In this document: positions 1-8,423 of the stretch, one piece after another | Numbering within the stretch: the stretch's first letter is position 1 | Layout of the letters: every line of letters starts with the position of its first letter | Assembly: GCF_900166595.1 (NCBI RefSeq) | Contig: NZ_LT745763.1 | Span: 467,315-531,314, forward strand | Source: Virgibacillus dokdonensis | GTDB taxonomy: Bacteria > Bacillota > Bacilli > Bacillales > Amphibacillaceae | Reading direction: 5' to 3' | Length of the DNA: 64,000 nucleotides | The notes under the pieces: generated by a model | What the model saw: only the letters and a program-made list of their open reading frames with translations | What the model was told of the DNA's origin: nothing | Databases searched by the model: none | Made by a program: the position numbers and the translations under genes

Positions 1-27
1 GAAAAATGACTTTTTTCAACAAATATC

Positions 28-55
28 TTGATTTTTTCACAAAAACGATTATAAT
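28..55 (+). promoter_or_regulatory. Promoter-like sequence ahead of the 5S rRNA gene
   Basis: A TTGATT box (28-33) and a perfect TATAAT box (50-55) are separated by 16 bases and end about 45 bases before the 5S gene. No 23S 3' end is visible in the first 99 bases, so any 23S gene must end before the window. This may be a promoter inside the 23S-5S spacer or the promoter of a separate 5S-tRNA unit. Its activity is inference. Confidence 0.4.
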
Positions 56-99
56 AAGATTTGTGCCTCTTTGAAGCACAACATAACAGATAGCAACTT

Positions 100-217
100 T
101 GCCTGGTAGTAATGGCGGAGAGGTCACACCTGTTCCCATGCCGAACACAGTAGTTAAGCTCTCCAGCGCCGATGGTAGTTGGGACTTTGTCCCTGCAAGA
201 GTAGGACGCCGCCAGGC
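100..217 (+). rRNA. rrf: 5S ribosomal RNA
   Basis: The 5S RNA of the large ribosomal subunit. The terminal stem pairs the opening TGCCTGG with the closing CCAGGCA. The conserved loop segments GAGGTCACACC, CCGAACACAG, TTAAGCTC and AGAGTAGGACGCCGCC are all present in the order seen in Bacillus 5S genes. It is followed by tRNA-fMet and tRNA-Asp, the usual distal genes of a Bacillaceae rRNA operon. The ends are good to about two bases. Confidence 0.96.
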
Positions 218-257
218 AAAATTTATCTATATTTTGTAAAAAAAACTTATTTCATAT

Positions 258-334
<77 letters not shown>

Positions 335-398
335 AATTATTATCTAAAAATAAATCAAAATGACATTTCCACTGTCAGAATATTAACATAATAAATTT

Positions 399-475
399 GG
401 TCCGGTAGTTCAGTTGGTTAGAATGCCTGCCTGTCACGCAGGAGGTCGCGGGTTCGAGTCCCGTCCGGACCGCCA
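399..475 (+). tRNA. tRNA-Asp (anticodon GTC)
   Basis: A 77-base cloverleaf with encoded CCA. The anticodon GTC is at 433-435 in the loop CTGTCAC. The acceptor stem GGTCCGG pairs with CCGGACC, and the T arm carries GGTTCGAGTCC. It lies 64 bases after tRNA-fMet, so the two are probably co-transcribed with the 5S gene. Confidence 0.97.
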
Positions 476-489
476 GATAAATAGAATTC

Positions 490-526
490 AACACACATGG
501 TTTTAATAAAATCGTGTGTTTTTTAT
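490..526 (+). terminator. Rho-independent terminator of the 5S-tRNA unit
   Basis: The arms AACACAC (490-496) and GTGTGTT (514-520) form a stem closed by an AT-rich loop. A T-rich run follows directly. It lies 15 bases after tRNA-Asp. Confidence 0.75.
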
Positions 527-885
527 TTTCTTTTAAAATGTTGGCTTATCACCAGATTTCTATGGTGAGTAACGCTGTCGTTTTGTTTCTACGATAAAAC
601 TAAAAATTTATATTCCAGATATAAGGTGCTGTAAGACTTCCACTTCTAGAATACCATCTAATCACCGCTTTGTTTAGAATCCTTTAGCTTATACCTTATG
701 GTACTAACAATTACTGGGGGGTGTAAAAAACTCCCACAGATTGTAGATCACTTTATACTTTCCTGTAGTGTAAAACAAAATCACAATACAAATCTTTTCT
801 CCACAATACCAGTATTTCCTTTTTCTTTTTCCCGCATTTTTTGCTATCATAAATATAGTTATATATGAAATTTGGTGAGCGACAA
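527..885. other. Gene-free spacer before thiL
   Basis: No convincing coding sequence. About 559-594 there is a short piece resembling the dispersed hairpin repeat in minus orientation (contains CGCTGTCGTTTTG). A motif ATATAAGGTGCTGTAAG near 619 recurs in similar form near 22608. A GGGGG/CTCCC hairpin lies near 715-736. An AT-rich stretch at 845-864 probably holds the thiL promoter, but I cannot place the boxes with confidence. Confidence 0.4.
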
Positions 886-1854
886 GTGGATGAGTTTCAA
901 TTTATAAACACAATTAAACAAAATTACTACAGACAGTCATCTGTGGTAAAAGGTATAGGCGATGATGCAGCCGTTTTTCGGCAAAATACAAAAGATATCG
1001 TTACTGCTGTTGATACGTTTGTGGAAGGTGTTCATTTTCGAAAAGATACGATGTCTGCTTATGATATTGGTTTTCGTGCTTTAGTGGCAAATATTAGTGA
1101 TTTAGCTGCTATGGGTGCTCAACCTGCTTTTTATTTGGTTTCCATTGTTTTTCCCAGCCATTGGTCCCCACAAGAAGTGCAGCATATTTTCCAAGGAATG
1201 AAGGCAATAGGAAGAAGTTATAATATGGATTTAATTGGGGGGGACACAGTGTCTGGAAACGAACTCGTTTTAACAATTACTGTTATAGGCTATGTTGAAA
1301 AAGCACAAGCTCGATATAGACATCATGCCAGAGCTGGTGATATTGTCTTTGTTACGGGAACTTTAGGTGATTCACAAGCTGGTTATCATATTATAACAAA
1401 TCAAAAGAAGTATAAAGATGCTGCTTATTACACGGAACGCCACCGAAGACCAGTTCCTCGAGTTGATTTTGCTCTTGGGATACCTAGAACAGTTCGCGTT
1501 GCGTTAAACGATGTGAGTGATGGTATAGCTAATGAGGCTGCAGAGATAGCAACAGCATCAGATGTAAGCATGCAACTTTTTGATGAAGCCATTCCGGTCC
1601 ATGAGAGTTTTCATCAGTTTTCTAAGTCTAAGCAGTATCAATGGAAGTATTTTGGCGGAGAGGACTTTGAATTAATAGGTACAGTTGCTGCAACGAATTG
1701 GGATATATTAGTTGATACTGCAAAAAGAGTCAATTTACAACTGACGCAAATAGGAAAGGTATTTTATGAACCCGAATATAATCATGTTTACATAAACAAA
1801 GGAAATCAGCAATTAGAAAGATTGCTACAAAAAGGGTATAATCACTTAAAGTAG
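886..1854 (+). CDS. thiL: Thiamine-monophosphate kinase ThiL
   Basis: Phosphorylates thiamine monophosphate to thiamine diphosphate with ATP, the last step of the thiamine pathway, in the cytoplasm. From the GTG start, the protein of 322 residues shows the ThiL/PurM-type metal and nucleotide motifs GIGDDAAV (23-30) and VDTFVEGVHF (42-51), then ISDLAAMGA, GGDT, NDVSDGIANEA and YFGGEDFEL. I chose GTG at 886 because GGTGAG sits six bases upstream and the product then opens MDEF, as in B. subtilis ThiL. An ATG at 865 would add seven residues but has no clear ribosome binding site. As in Bacillus, it heads the thiL-tsaE-tsaB-rimI-tsaD cluster, with 13 bases before tsaE. Confidence 0.95.
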   Translation: MDEFQFINTIKQNYYRQSSVVKGIGDDAAVFRQNTKDIVTAVDTFVEGVHFRKDTMSAYDIGFRALVANISDLAAMGAQPAFYLVSIVFPSHWSPQEVQHIFQGMKAIGRSYNMDLIGGDTVSGNELVLTITVIGYVEKAQARYRHHARAGDIVFVTGTLGDSQAGYHIITNQKKYKDAAYYTERHRRPVPRVDFALGIPRTVRVALNDVSDGIANEAAEIATASDVSMQLFDEAIPVHESFHQFSKSKQYQWKYFGGEDFELIGTVAATNWDILVDTAKRVNLQLTQIGKVFYEPEYNHVYINKGNQQLERLLQKGYNHLK

Positions 1855-1867
1855 GTGTACAGATTAA

Positions 1868-2317
1868 ATGTATGAAATAATAACAAATACAGAAGAAACA
1901 ACCATAGATTTAGGCGAAAAGTTGGCTTTGTTATTGAGTCCTGGAGATGTTGTTACGTTAGAAGGCGATCTTGGTACGGGAAAAACTACATTCACAAAAG
2001 GCTTAGCTACAGGGCTTGGAGTAAAACGACATGTATCTAGCCCGACATTCACAATTATTAAGGAATATGAAGGTGAATTGCCTCTTTATCATATGGATGT
2101 GTATCGGTTGGAAAATAGCGAAGAGGATATAGGTTTTGATGAGTATTTTCATGGAGAAGGAATAACGGTTGTGGAATGGCCGCAATTTATAGCTTCTTTC
2201 TTACCAGGAGAGTATTTGGAGGTAAAGCTTGCTAGTATTGACGAAAAATCACGAAAGTTTACCTTTATCCCACATGGTTATCACCATGAATGGGTAGTAG
2301 AACAGTTAAAAAGTTAA
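1868..2317 (+). CDS. tsaE: tRNA t6A37 synthesis ATPase TsaE
   Basis: The ATPase that works with TsaB and TsaD to transfer threonylcarbamoyl to A37 of ANN-decoding tRNAs. The P-loop GDLGTGKTT is at residues 33-41. SSPTF (about 57-61) and the later EWPQ motif are typical of the family. The length of 149 residues is normal (B. subtilis YdiB is about 158). The start ATG follows thiL by 13 bases, with only a weak AGGTG ribosome binding site. The gene for TsaC is not in this window. Confidence 0.94.
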   Translation: MYEIITNTEETTIDLGEKLALLLSPGDVVTLEGDLGTGKTTFTKGLATGLGVKRHVSSPTFTIIKEYEGELPLYHMDVYRLENSEEDIGFDEYFHGEGITVVEWPQFIASFLPGEYLEVKLASIDEKSRKFTFIPHGYHHEWVVEQLKS

Positions 2318-2341
2318 TTCGACATACGAGGAGTTATTGAC

Positions 2342-3037
2342 ATGAATATACTTGCAATGGATACATCGAATCAAGTATTAGGTGTTGCCATTCAACAAGA
2401 TGATACAATACTAGGTGAAATGGTTACAAATTTACCTAAAAATCATTCCGTTCGATTAATGCCTGCTATAGATAGACTAATGCAGGAAGTAAATATGAAA
2501 CCAGAACAGTTGGACAAAATAGTAGTAGCTAAAGGGCCAGGTTCTTATACAGGTGTTCGTATAGGATTATCTACAGCAAAATCGATGGCGTGGGCGTTAA
2601 ATATACCTGTTATTGGCGTATCAAGCTTAGAAGTGCTTGCTTATCAAGGACGTTTTTTTAATGGTATTATTTCCCCTTTCTTTGATGCTAGAAGAGGGTT
2701 AGCCTATGCAGGGTGCTATCGTTTTGTAAATAATCAGTTACAACTTTTCAGAAAAGAAGAAAATGTTGCTATGCAGGATTTACTTGAGGAACTTAAAAGC
2801 TTGGAAAAATCAATTTTATTTTTAAGTCCAGACATATCCATTCATCAAGAACAAATTATATCAATAGTAGGGAATAGAGCAGTGATCCCAGAAGAGCAGG
2901 TTCATGTAATTCGTCCTACGCATTTAATTGCAGCGGCTAAAGAAAAACAAGTAGGGTCTACACATACACTACGTCCTAATTACCTTCGTTTAGCAGAAGC
3001 TGAGGCTAAATGGTTAGAAAGTAATAAAGGTTGTTAA
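2342..3037 (+). CDS. tsaB: tRNA t6A37 synthesis protein TsaB
   Basis: An inactive ASKHA-fold partner that binds TsaD and TsaE in the t6A-forming complex. The N-terminus MNILAMDTS is the phosphate-1-like strand. KNHSVRLMPAI and KGPGSYTGVRIGLSTAKSMA are the family signature. Length is 231 residues (B. subtilis YdiC 229). An AGGAG site lies upstream of the ATG. Only four bases separate its stop from the next gene, pointing to a tight operon. Confidence 0.95.
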   Translation: MNILAMDTSNQVLGVAIQQDDTILGEMVTNLPKNHSVRLMPAIDRLMQEVNMKPEQLDKIVVAKGPGSYTGVRIGLSTAKSMAWALNIPVIGVSSLEVLAYQGRFFNGIISPFFDARRGLAYAGCYRFVNNQLQLFRKEENVAMQDLLEELKSLEKSILFLSPDISIHQEQIISIVGNRAVIPEEQVHVIRPTHLIAAAKEKQVGSTHTLRPNYLRLAEAEAKWLESNKGC

Positions 3038-3041
3038 CTTC

Positions 3042-3500
3042 GTGATGAAGCAGGAAGTTAACATAAGAAAAATGCGAGTAGCAGATATTGATGCTGTTAT
3101 GTATGTGGAGAAAGAATCATTTGCTACAGCTTGGTCAGAGGAAATTTTTAAACAGGAGCTTGTTGAAAATCCATATGGCCATTATTTTATTATTGAATGT
3201 AATGGAGAGATTGTCGGTTATGTAGGCATATGGATTGTCTTTGATGATGCACAAATAACCAATATTGCTATTTTGCCATCTCAGCGTGGAAGAAAATTAG
3301 GTGAACAGCTTTTCCGACATGTATTTAAATATGCACTTATCTATGGAGTGCGTCGTTTATCATTAGAGGTGCGAAAGTCTAATATTGTTGCTCAAAAGCT
3401 CTATCGCAAATTTGGGCTTGTAGCTGGTGGCATTAGAAAGCAATATTATACAGATAATCAGGAGGACGCAATTGTGATGTGGGTGAATATAAATGAGTAA
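3042..3500 (+). CDS. rimI: Ribosomal-protein-alanine N-acetyltransferase RimI
   Basis: A GNAT acetyltransferase that in the family acetylates the N-terminus of ribosomal protein S18. The acetyl-CoA binding loop [11 protein letters not shown] follows the beta-strand ITNIAILP, and the C-terminal [17 protein letters not shown] signature is present as RKFGLV. Length is 152 residues. The start is GTG 3042 or the in-frame ATG 3045. It overlaps tsaD by eight bases, so the two are translationally coupled. Position between tsaB and tsaD matches B. subtilis ydiD. Confidence 0.92.
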   Translation: MMKQEVNIRKMRVADIDAVMYVEKESFATAWSEEIFKQELVENPYGHYFIIECNGEIVGYVGIWIVFDDAQITNIAILPSQRGRKLGEQLFRHVFKYALIYGVRRLSLEVRKSNIVAQKLYRKFGLVAGGIRKQYYTDNQEDAIVMWVNINE

Positions 3501-4503
3501 AGAAGTAGTAATATTAGGTATTGAAACAAGTTGTGATGAGACGGCAGTTGCAATTGTCAAGAATGGCAAAAAAATCTTGTCCAATGTCGTTTCATCACAG
3601 ATTGAAAGCCATAAGCGGTTTGGTGGTGTTGTCCCAGAAATTGCTTCCCGACATCATGTAGAGCAAATTACATATGTTTTAGAAGAAGCTATGGAACAAG
3701 CAGCTATTAGTTGGAGTGAAATTGACGGGATCGCTGTAACAGAAGGACCAGGTCTAGTGGGAGCACTGTTAGTTGGTGTGAATGCAGCTAAAGCTCTGGC
3801 CTTTAGTAAACATAAGCCATTAATTGGTGTACATCATATAGCAGGTCATATCTATGCAAATCGCTTGCAGGATGAATTTAAATTTCCTTTATTAGGACTG
3901 ATCGTCTCCGGCGGGCATACAGAGTTAGTAATTATGAAAGCGCATGGTGAGTATGAAGTCATTGGCGAAACAAGAGATGATGCAGCGGGAGAAGCATATG
4001 ATAAAGTAGCAAGGCTATTAAATCTACCTTATCCAGGTGGTCCCGAAATTGATAAGTTAGCAAAACGAGGAGAAGAAACGATTGATTTTCCAAGAGCTTG
4101 GTTGGAGCCAGATAGTTATGACTTCAGTTTTAGTGGATTAAAATCATCGGTTACAAATACAATTCATAGAGCAAAACAACGTGGTGTATCGTTAAAAGCA
4201 GAAGATATTGCTGCAAGCTTTCAAGCTAGTGTAGTAGATGTATTAACCATGAAAACAGTACGTGCAGCTAAAGAGTACCATGTAAAACAAGTCATCGTAG
4301 CTGGAGGTGTGGCGGCTAATAAAGGGCTTCGATCTTCTTTACAGCAGGAATTTGCCAACTTACAAATCCCTTTACAAATTCCGCCACTTTCTTTATGTAC
4401 AGACAATGCTGCGATGATTGCAGCTGCTGGTACAATTGCTTTTGAGCAAGGGAGAAGGTCTGGACTAGATTTAAATGCTCGAGCGTCCATGCTGTTAAAG
4501 TAA
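3493..4503 (+). CDS. tsaD: tRNA N6-threonylcarbamoyladenosine transferase TsaD
   Basis: The catalytic subunit that moves threonylcarbamoyl from its AMP adduct to tRNA A37. The 336-residue ASKHA protein has [10 protein letters not shown] at the N-terminus and the iron/zinc-binding pair H115 and H119 in VHHIAGH. It also has SGGHT, the FSFSGLKS motif and the C-terminal CTDNAAMIA. It starts inside rimI. Its 3' side is a cluster of DnaA boxes. B. subtilis names for the gene are gcp and ydiE. Confidence 0.96.
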   Translation: MSKEVVILGIETSCDETAVAIVKNGKKILSNVVSSQIESHKRFGGVVPEIASRHHVEQITYVLEEAMEQAAISWSEIDGIAVTEGPGLVGALLVGVNAAKALAFSKHKPLIGVHHIAGHIYANRLQDEFKFPLLGLIVSGGHTELVIMKAHGEYEVIGETRDDAAGEAYDKVARLLNLPYPGGPEIDKLAKRGEETIDFPRAWLEPDSYDFSFSGLKSSVTNTIHRAKQRGVSLKAEDIAASFQASVVDVLTMKTVRAAKEYHVKQVIVAGGVAANKGLRSSLQQEFANLQIPLQIPPLSLCTDNAAMIAAAGTIAFEQGRRSGLDLNARASMLLK

Positions 4504-4620
4504 TCCACAACCATCCACAAGTATGTGAATAACTGTTAAGAATAGTGTTCTAGTAATAGCTTTATTGTGCATATGTTTGTGGATATATATAAACAATGCT
4601 GTGGATAGTGTGAATAACAT
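4501..4620. promoter_or_regulatory. Cluster of DnaA boxes between tsaD and rodA
   Basis: Two perfect matches to the DnaA box TGTGNATAA lie at 4524-4532 and 4609-4617. Near matches are TGTGGATAT at 4578-4586, TGTGGATAG at 4600-4608 and, on the opposite strand, TAATCCACA at 4501-4509. The last two plus-strand boxes nearly abut. As I recall, B. subtilis has a stable DnaA-binding cluster at this same gene (gcp, now tsaD). A role in titrating DnaA or controlling rodA is inference. Confidence 0.7.
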
Positions 4621-4706
4621 ATGAGAAACGTTGGGAGTAACTGCATGAAGATAGGGTTTTCCGTGTGTATAATGTTAGAGTAAAAGCAGAAATTTGGTGA
4701 TAAGCA

Positions 4707-5879
4707 ATGTCAAAAAAGCAATCCTATTATATACAAACAGATTTAATCTCTATATTTATATTACTTGTATGTGTCAGTTTGCTTTCGATCTATAATGCAC
4801 AACAGTTAGAACAGTACAGCACAAACTTTATGCTGCAGCAAGCAGTTTGGTTTACGGTCGGAATTGGTATCGTTGCAGCTATACAATACTTAGATATGGA
4901 GCAAATATATAAAGCAAGTGGATACATTTATGCATTTGGTGTATTCGTACTCTTGGTGTTACTAATTAGCCCAGAAAGTATTGCACCATATACAAATGGA
5001 GCAAAAAGTTGGTTTAATTTAAGGGTTGCTACAATACAACCTTCCGAATTTACAAAAATAACGACCATCATTTATATGGCTACAGTTATTCAAAAGCATA
5101 AAGAAAAATTTATTAAACCAAGCATTAAATCCGATATTAAACTGCTTATTAAAATTTTGGCCGTGGTAGCTGTACCTGTGGCACTAATTATGAAGCAACC
5201 TGATTTTGGAACGTCAATGGTTTATTTATTTATAGCTGGGGTTATCATTATCCTTTCAGGTATTCATTGGAAAATACTAACGACATTAATTGTGAGTATC
5301 ACTTCTGTTGCTGGAGCTACGCTAGCTTTTATTGTAAAATTTCCTGATTTAGCAAAGCAGCTAGTCGGCGAGGGACAAAAATATCAAATAGATCGCATAC
5401 TAACTTGGTTTGATCCATCTCAACAAGCAAGTGATGCAAATTGGCATTTTAATCAAGCTTTTATGGCACTCGGGTCTGGTCAATTGTTTGGTAAAGGAAT
5501 GGGGAGTCAGGAAGTGTCGTTTCCCGAAGCGCAAACGGATTTTATTTTCTCCATCATCGGGGAGAGTTTCGGCTTCGTTGGCGGCGCACTTGTGATCTTT
5601 TTATACTTTATCTTTTTATATAAATTAGTAATGATTGGCTTATCTATTTATAGCCACTCCCCGTTTTCCGCTTATATTTGTTTTGGGTTTATGAGTTTAT
5701 TGCTTGTTCACGTCTTTCAAAATATTGGTATGGCGCTAGGTATTATGCCGGTAACAGGAATACCGCTACTTTTTATAAGTTATGGAGGTAGTTCTGTAAT
5801 GGCTTCTATGCTTGGTTTTGGAGTTATTTATCGGATAGCTGTGGAAAACTCTATTCAAAATGATTATTTATTTAAATAG
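4707..5879 (+). CDS. RodA-type SEDS peptidoglycan glycosyltransferase
   Basis: A polytopic membrane protein of the SEDS family (RodA/FtsW/SpoVE), which polymerises lipid II into glycan strands with a class B PBP. About ten membrane segments are visible. Family motifs are QPSEF (111-115), QPDFGTS (164-170), the AQTDFIFS segment with the likely catalytic Asp at 278, and MPVTGIPLLFISYGGSS near the C-terminus. PVTGIPLPFIS-type sequences favour RodA over FtsW. The length of 390 residues is typical. GGTGAT lies eight bases before the ATG. In B. subtilis no SEDS gene sits between tsaD and ydiF, so the position is unusual. DnaA boxes lie on both sides. Confidence 0.85.
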   Translation: MSKKQSYYIQTDLISIFILLVCVSLLSIYNAQQLEQYSTNFMLQQAVWFTVGIGIVAAIQYLDMEQIYKASGYIYAFGVFVLLVLLISPESIAPYTNGAKSWFNLRVATIQPSEFTKITTIIYMATVIQKHKEKFIKPSIKSDIKLLIKILAVVAVPVALIMKQPDFGTSMVYLFIAGVIIILSGIHWKILTTLIVSITSVAGATLAFIVKFPDLAKQLVGEGQKYQIDRILTWFDPSQQASDANWHFNQAFMALGSGQLFGKGMGSQEVSFPEAQTDFIFSIIGESFGFVGGALVIFLYFIFLYKLVMIGLSIYSHSPFSAYICFGFMSLLLVHVFQNIGMALGIMPVTGIPLLFISYGGSSVMASMLGFGVIYRIAVENSIQNDYLFK

Positions 5880-5880
5880 A

Positions 5881-5919
5881 ACATGTGGATAAATTAAATG
5901 GTTTGGGTTATCCACATGT
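5881..5919. promoter_or_regulatory. Inverted pair of perfect DnaA boxes after rodA
   Basis: TGTGGATAA (5884-5892) and TTATCCACA (5908-5916) form a perfect inverted repeat whose arms extend to 12 bases (ACATGTGGATAA and its complement). It begins two bases after the rodA stop. It could bind DnaA as a head-to-head pair. It could also act as a weak terminator hairpin, though no strong T run follows. Confidence 0.6.
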
Positions 5920-6055
5920 GTATAAAGGAAACCTCTGATAGTAGGAGTTTTCCCACTTTATTTAATCGTTTAAAGTTGTGAAATCCATGATATATCCTAA
6001 GATGGTACTTTTTTCTGATAAGTGGTGCTTCGAACTCAACAGGATTTTCTATAGT

Positions 6056-6100
6056 ATTAGAAAAACTTGGCTTATCGCTAATTCTTTATGGCTTTCTTAT
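6056..6100 (-). repeat. Dispersed hairpin repeat, partial copy
   Basis: TTAGAAAAACTTGGCTTATCGC matches the inner hairpin end of the repeat family, in minus orientation. Further on, the match decays (TTTATGGC, TTTCTTATA). It lies between rodA and the ydiF terminator. Compare the fuller copies at 24955-25048 and 45003-45095. Confidence 0.65.
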
Positions 6101-6117
6101 AATATAATATAAAATAA

Positions 6118-6152
6118 AACTTACCCACATGACTTAGTCATGTGGGTAAGTT
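6118..6152 (-). terminator. Terminator of ydiF, overlapping its stop codon
   Basis: A perfect 16-base-pair stem: arms 6118-6133 and 6137-6152 with a three-base loop. On the minus strand it runs into a T-rich tail (GTTTTATTTTATA). The distal arm takes in the first two bases of the minus-strand stop codon of ydiF. Confidence 0.85.
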
Positions 6153-8079
6153 AATCTTCTAGTAAGTCTGCCCATTCTTCCATGAAGAGGTTCACTTTTT
6201 GTTTACGGCGATTGACTTCTTCTGACAATTCTAATGCTTTTTCATGGTCTTGAAAGATTTCTGGTAACTCCATCTGACTTTCTAGCTGCTCTATATCGTT
6301 TTCTAACTGTTCAATTTCAGTTTCAAGTTCTTCAATTCGTCTTTTTTTCTTTCTTTGCTCGCGCTGTAATTGCTTATCGCGTTCAAAATGGCGTTTTCTT
6401 TCTGAAGCGGGAGCTTGTTCACTTTGATTGGATGATTCGTTTAATCGTTTTAATTCAGCTTCCTCCGCTTTTTTTTCTAAATAATAATCGTAATCGCCAA
6501 GGTAAATGGTTGTTTTCACCTTTTGCATTTCAACTACTTGATCAGCAATCTTATTAATAAAGTAACGGTCATGAGAAACGAATAAAATCGTACCAGGAAA
6601 ATCTATTAAGGCAGCTTCGAGTACTTCTTTACTATCAATATCTAAATGGTTGGTTGGTTCATCAAGAATTAGAAAATTAGCTTGTTGCATCATTAATTTT
6701 GCTAAAGCCAGGCGTGCTTTCTCACCGCCACTTAATGCATTTACAGGCTTTAATACATCTTCACCAGAAAACAAGAAATTACCGAGAACAGTCCGAATAT
6801 CTTTTTCATTTGTGGTTGGATAGTCATCCCATAATTCCATTAACACGGTTTTAGAAGAGTTTAAGTTTGCTTGTTCTTGGTCATAGTAGCCGATTTGTAC
6901 GTTTGTTCCGAGCTGTACAGTCCCTTGGATCGCTTTTAATTTTCCCAACACAATTTTTAGTAGCGTCGTTTTCCCAACTCCGTTTGGACCAACTAGAGCC
7001 ACGCTTTCTCCGCGATTGATTTGCAAATGTACATTTTGGAATAAATTTTCTTCTTCATTCGGATATCGAAATAATAAATTATCTATTTTCAACACATCGT
7101 TGCCACTCCGGCGGCTTACTTGAAACGAGAAAGAAGCAGAGGCTTCATCCCCTAATGGTTTGTCTATTTTATCCATTTTATCTAGTTGTTTCCTTCTGCT
7201 TTGTGCTCGTTTTGTAGTTGAAGCTCGTACAATATTACGTTGAATAAAGTCTTCCATTTTCTTGATTTCAGTCTGTTGCTTTTCGTATTCTTTCCACTCT
7301 CTTTCGAAATCAAGCGCTTTTTGCTCTAAATACTTGCTATATGTTCCGACATAACGCTTTGTTTGATGGCGAGCTATTTCATACACAATAGATACCGTTT
7401 TATCTAGAAAGTAACGATCGTGGGAAACGACTACTATCGCACCAGGATAACTATTTATGTAGCTTTCTAGCCAATTTAACGTTGCAATATCTAAATGGTT
7501 GGTCGGTTCATCTAAAATGAGTAATTGTGGTTTTTTTAATAGCAGCTTTCCTAATGAAAGTCGTGTTTTTTGACCGCCGCTTAGCGTTTGAATAGGTGTA
7601 TCATAGTCAAACAAATGAAAATTCAACCCTGTTAATACCGCTTTTATATCCGCTTCATATGTATATCCGCCATTTTGTTCATAAGCGTGACGTAAACGGT
7701 CATAATCATGCAATAGTTTTTCATAGGCTTCAGAAGTATAACTTGTTGCCTGTTCCATCTTTTCTTCAATTATTCGCAGTTGTTTTTCTTGTTTCGTTAA
7801 TTCAGGGAAAACAGTAAGCATCTCCTGCCAAATTGTTTTTTCAGACTCTAGTGCAGTATGTTGAGCTAGGTAACCCAAAGTAAGGTCTTTAGGCATAAAT
7901 AATTCACCTTGGTCATAACTTAGTTCCCCTGCCATTATTTTTAATAATGTTGATTTTCCGGAGCCATTTCTTCCCACGATAGCTATTCGATCATGGTCTT
8001 TTACTTCTAGCTTTATATTTGATAAAATTTCATCAGCACCAAATGATTTTGAAAGACCGTTCATTTGCATTCGTATCAT
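6151..8079 (-). CDS. ydiF: ABC-F family ATPase (YdiF-like)
   Basis: A soluble protein with two ABC domains and no membrane part. Such proteins act on the ribosome as translation factors or, in some branches, protect against antibiotics. The first domain has GRNGSGKST (36-44), LSGGQKTRLSLG and LLILDEPTNHLD. The linker is rich in charged residues (EKQQTEIKKMEDFIQR). The second domain has GPNGVGKTT, LSGGEKARLALA and FLILDEPTNHLD. The C-terminus is a long charged coiled coil. Length is 642 residues, the same as I recall for B. subtilis YdiF. GGGGG lies eight bases before the ATG. The gene is transcribed away from rex. It is probably a housekeeping translation factor, since the location matches ydiF. 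Confidence 0.92.
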   Translation of the reverse strand: MIRMQMNGLSKSFGADEILSNIKLEVKDHDRIAIVGRNGSGKSTLLKIMAGELSYDQGELFMPKDLTLGYLAQHTALESEKTIWQEMLTVFPELTKQEKQLRIIEEKMEQATSYTSEAYEKLLHDYDRLRHAYEQNGGYTYEADIKAVLTGLNFHLFDYDTPIQTLSGGQKTRLSLGKLLLKKPQLLILDEPTNHLDIATLNWLESYINSYPGAIVVVSHDRYFLDKTVSIVYEIARHQTKRYVGTYSKYLEQKALDFEREWKEYEKQQTEIKKMEDFIQRNIVRASTTKRAQSRRKQLDKMDKIDKPLGDEASASFSFQVSRRSGNDVLKIDNLLFRYPNEEENLFQNVHLQINRGESVALVGPNGVGKTTLLKIVLGKLKAIQGTVQLGTNVQIGYYDQEQANLNSSKTVLMELWDDYPTTNEKDIRTVLGNFLFSGEDVLKPVNALSGGEKARLALAKLMMQQANFLILDEPTNHLDIDSKEVLEAALIDFPGTILFVSHDRYFINKIADQVVEMQKVKTTIYLGDYDYYLEKKAEEAELKRLNESSNQSEQAPASERKRHFERDKQLQREQRKKKRRIEELETEIEQLENDIEQLESQMELPEIFQDHEKALELSEEVNRRKQKVNLFMEEWADLLED

Positions 8080-8136
8080 AATATACCCCCATCTCTCTTC
8101 TAGTGTATCTTACTTTCCTAAAATCAATCAATACAA

Positions 8137-8154
8137 TTGTGAACTAAGTCACGA
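8137..8154. promoter_or_regulatory. Candidate Rex operator in the ydiF-rex intergenic region
   Basis: TTGTGAACTAAGTCACGA matches the Rex consensus TTGTGAA-N4-TTCACAA at 12 of 14 fixed positions. It lies 58 bases upstream of ydiF and 270 bases upstream of rex. Autoregulation by Rex in response to NADH/NAD+ is known in Gram-positives; that this site is used is inference. Confidence 0.4.
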
Positions 8155-8423
8155 CTTATTTCCAGTTTTCTGCTAAAATAAAAGAGAGTTAGTAATTAAA
8201 ACCAAATCCCCCGAATGATTCTAGGTTAGGAAAGTTGGATCAAAAGTATTGATGCAGTTTTAACTCGAAATCTATATCAAGAGGAAAGGATACTTTTTTA
8301 GTCGCTTTATTATGTAAGCGATACACAATAGGTTACGAAAAATTTTTAACTGTAAAGTCAAGAAATTGGTAACAGCATGCTGTAGAAAATTAAAATATAA
8401 TAGTTGAAGTGGAGGATGATAAA

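Noticed and set aside
619..640. Insertion-sequence end shared with 22608-22630
   Set aside because: About 17 bases of similarity (ATATAAGGTGCTGTAAG) without a transposase or inverted ends is too little.
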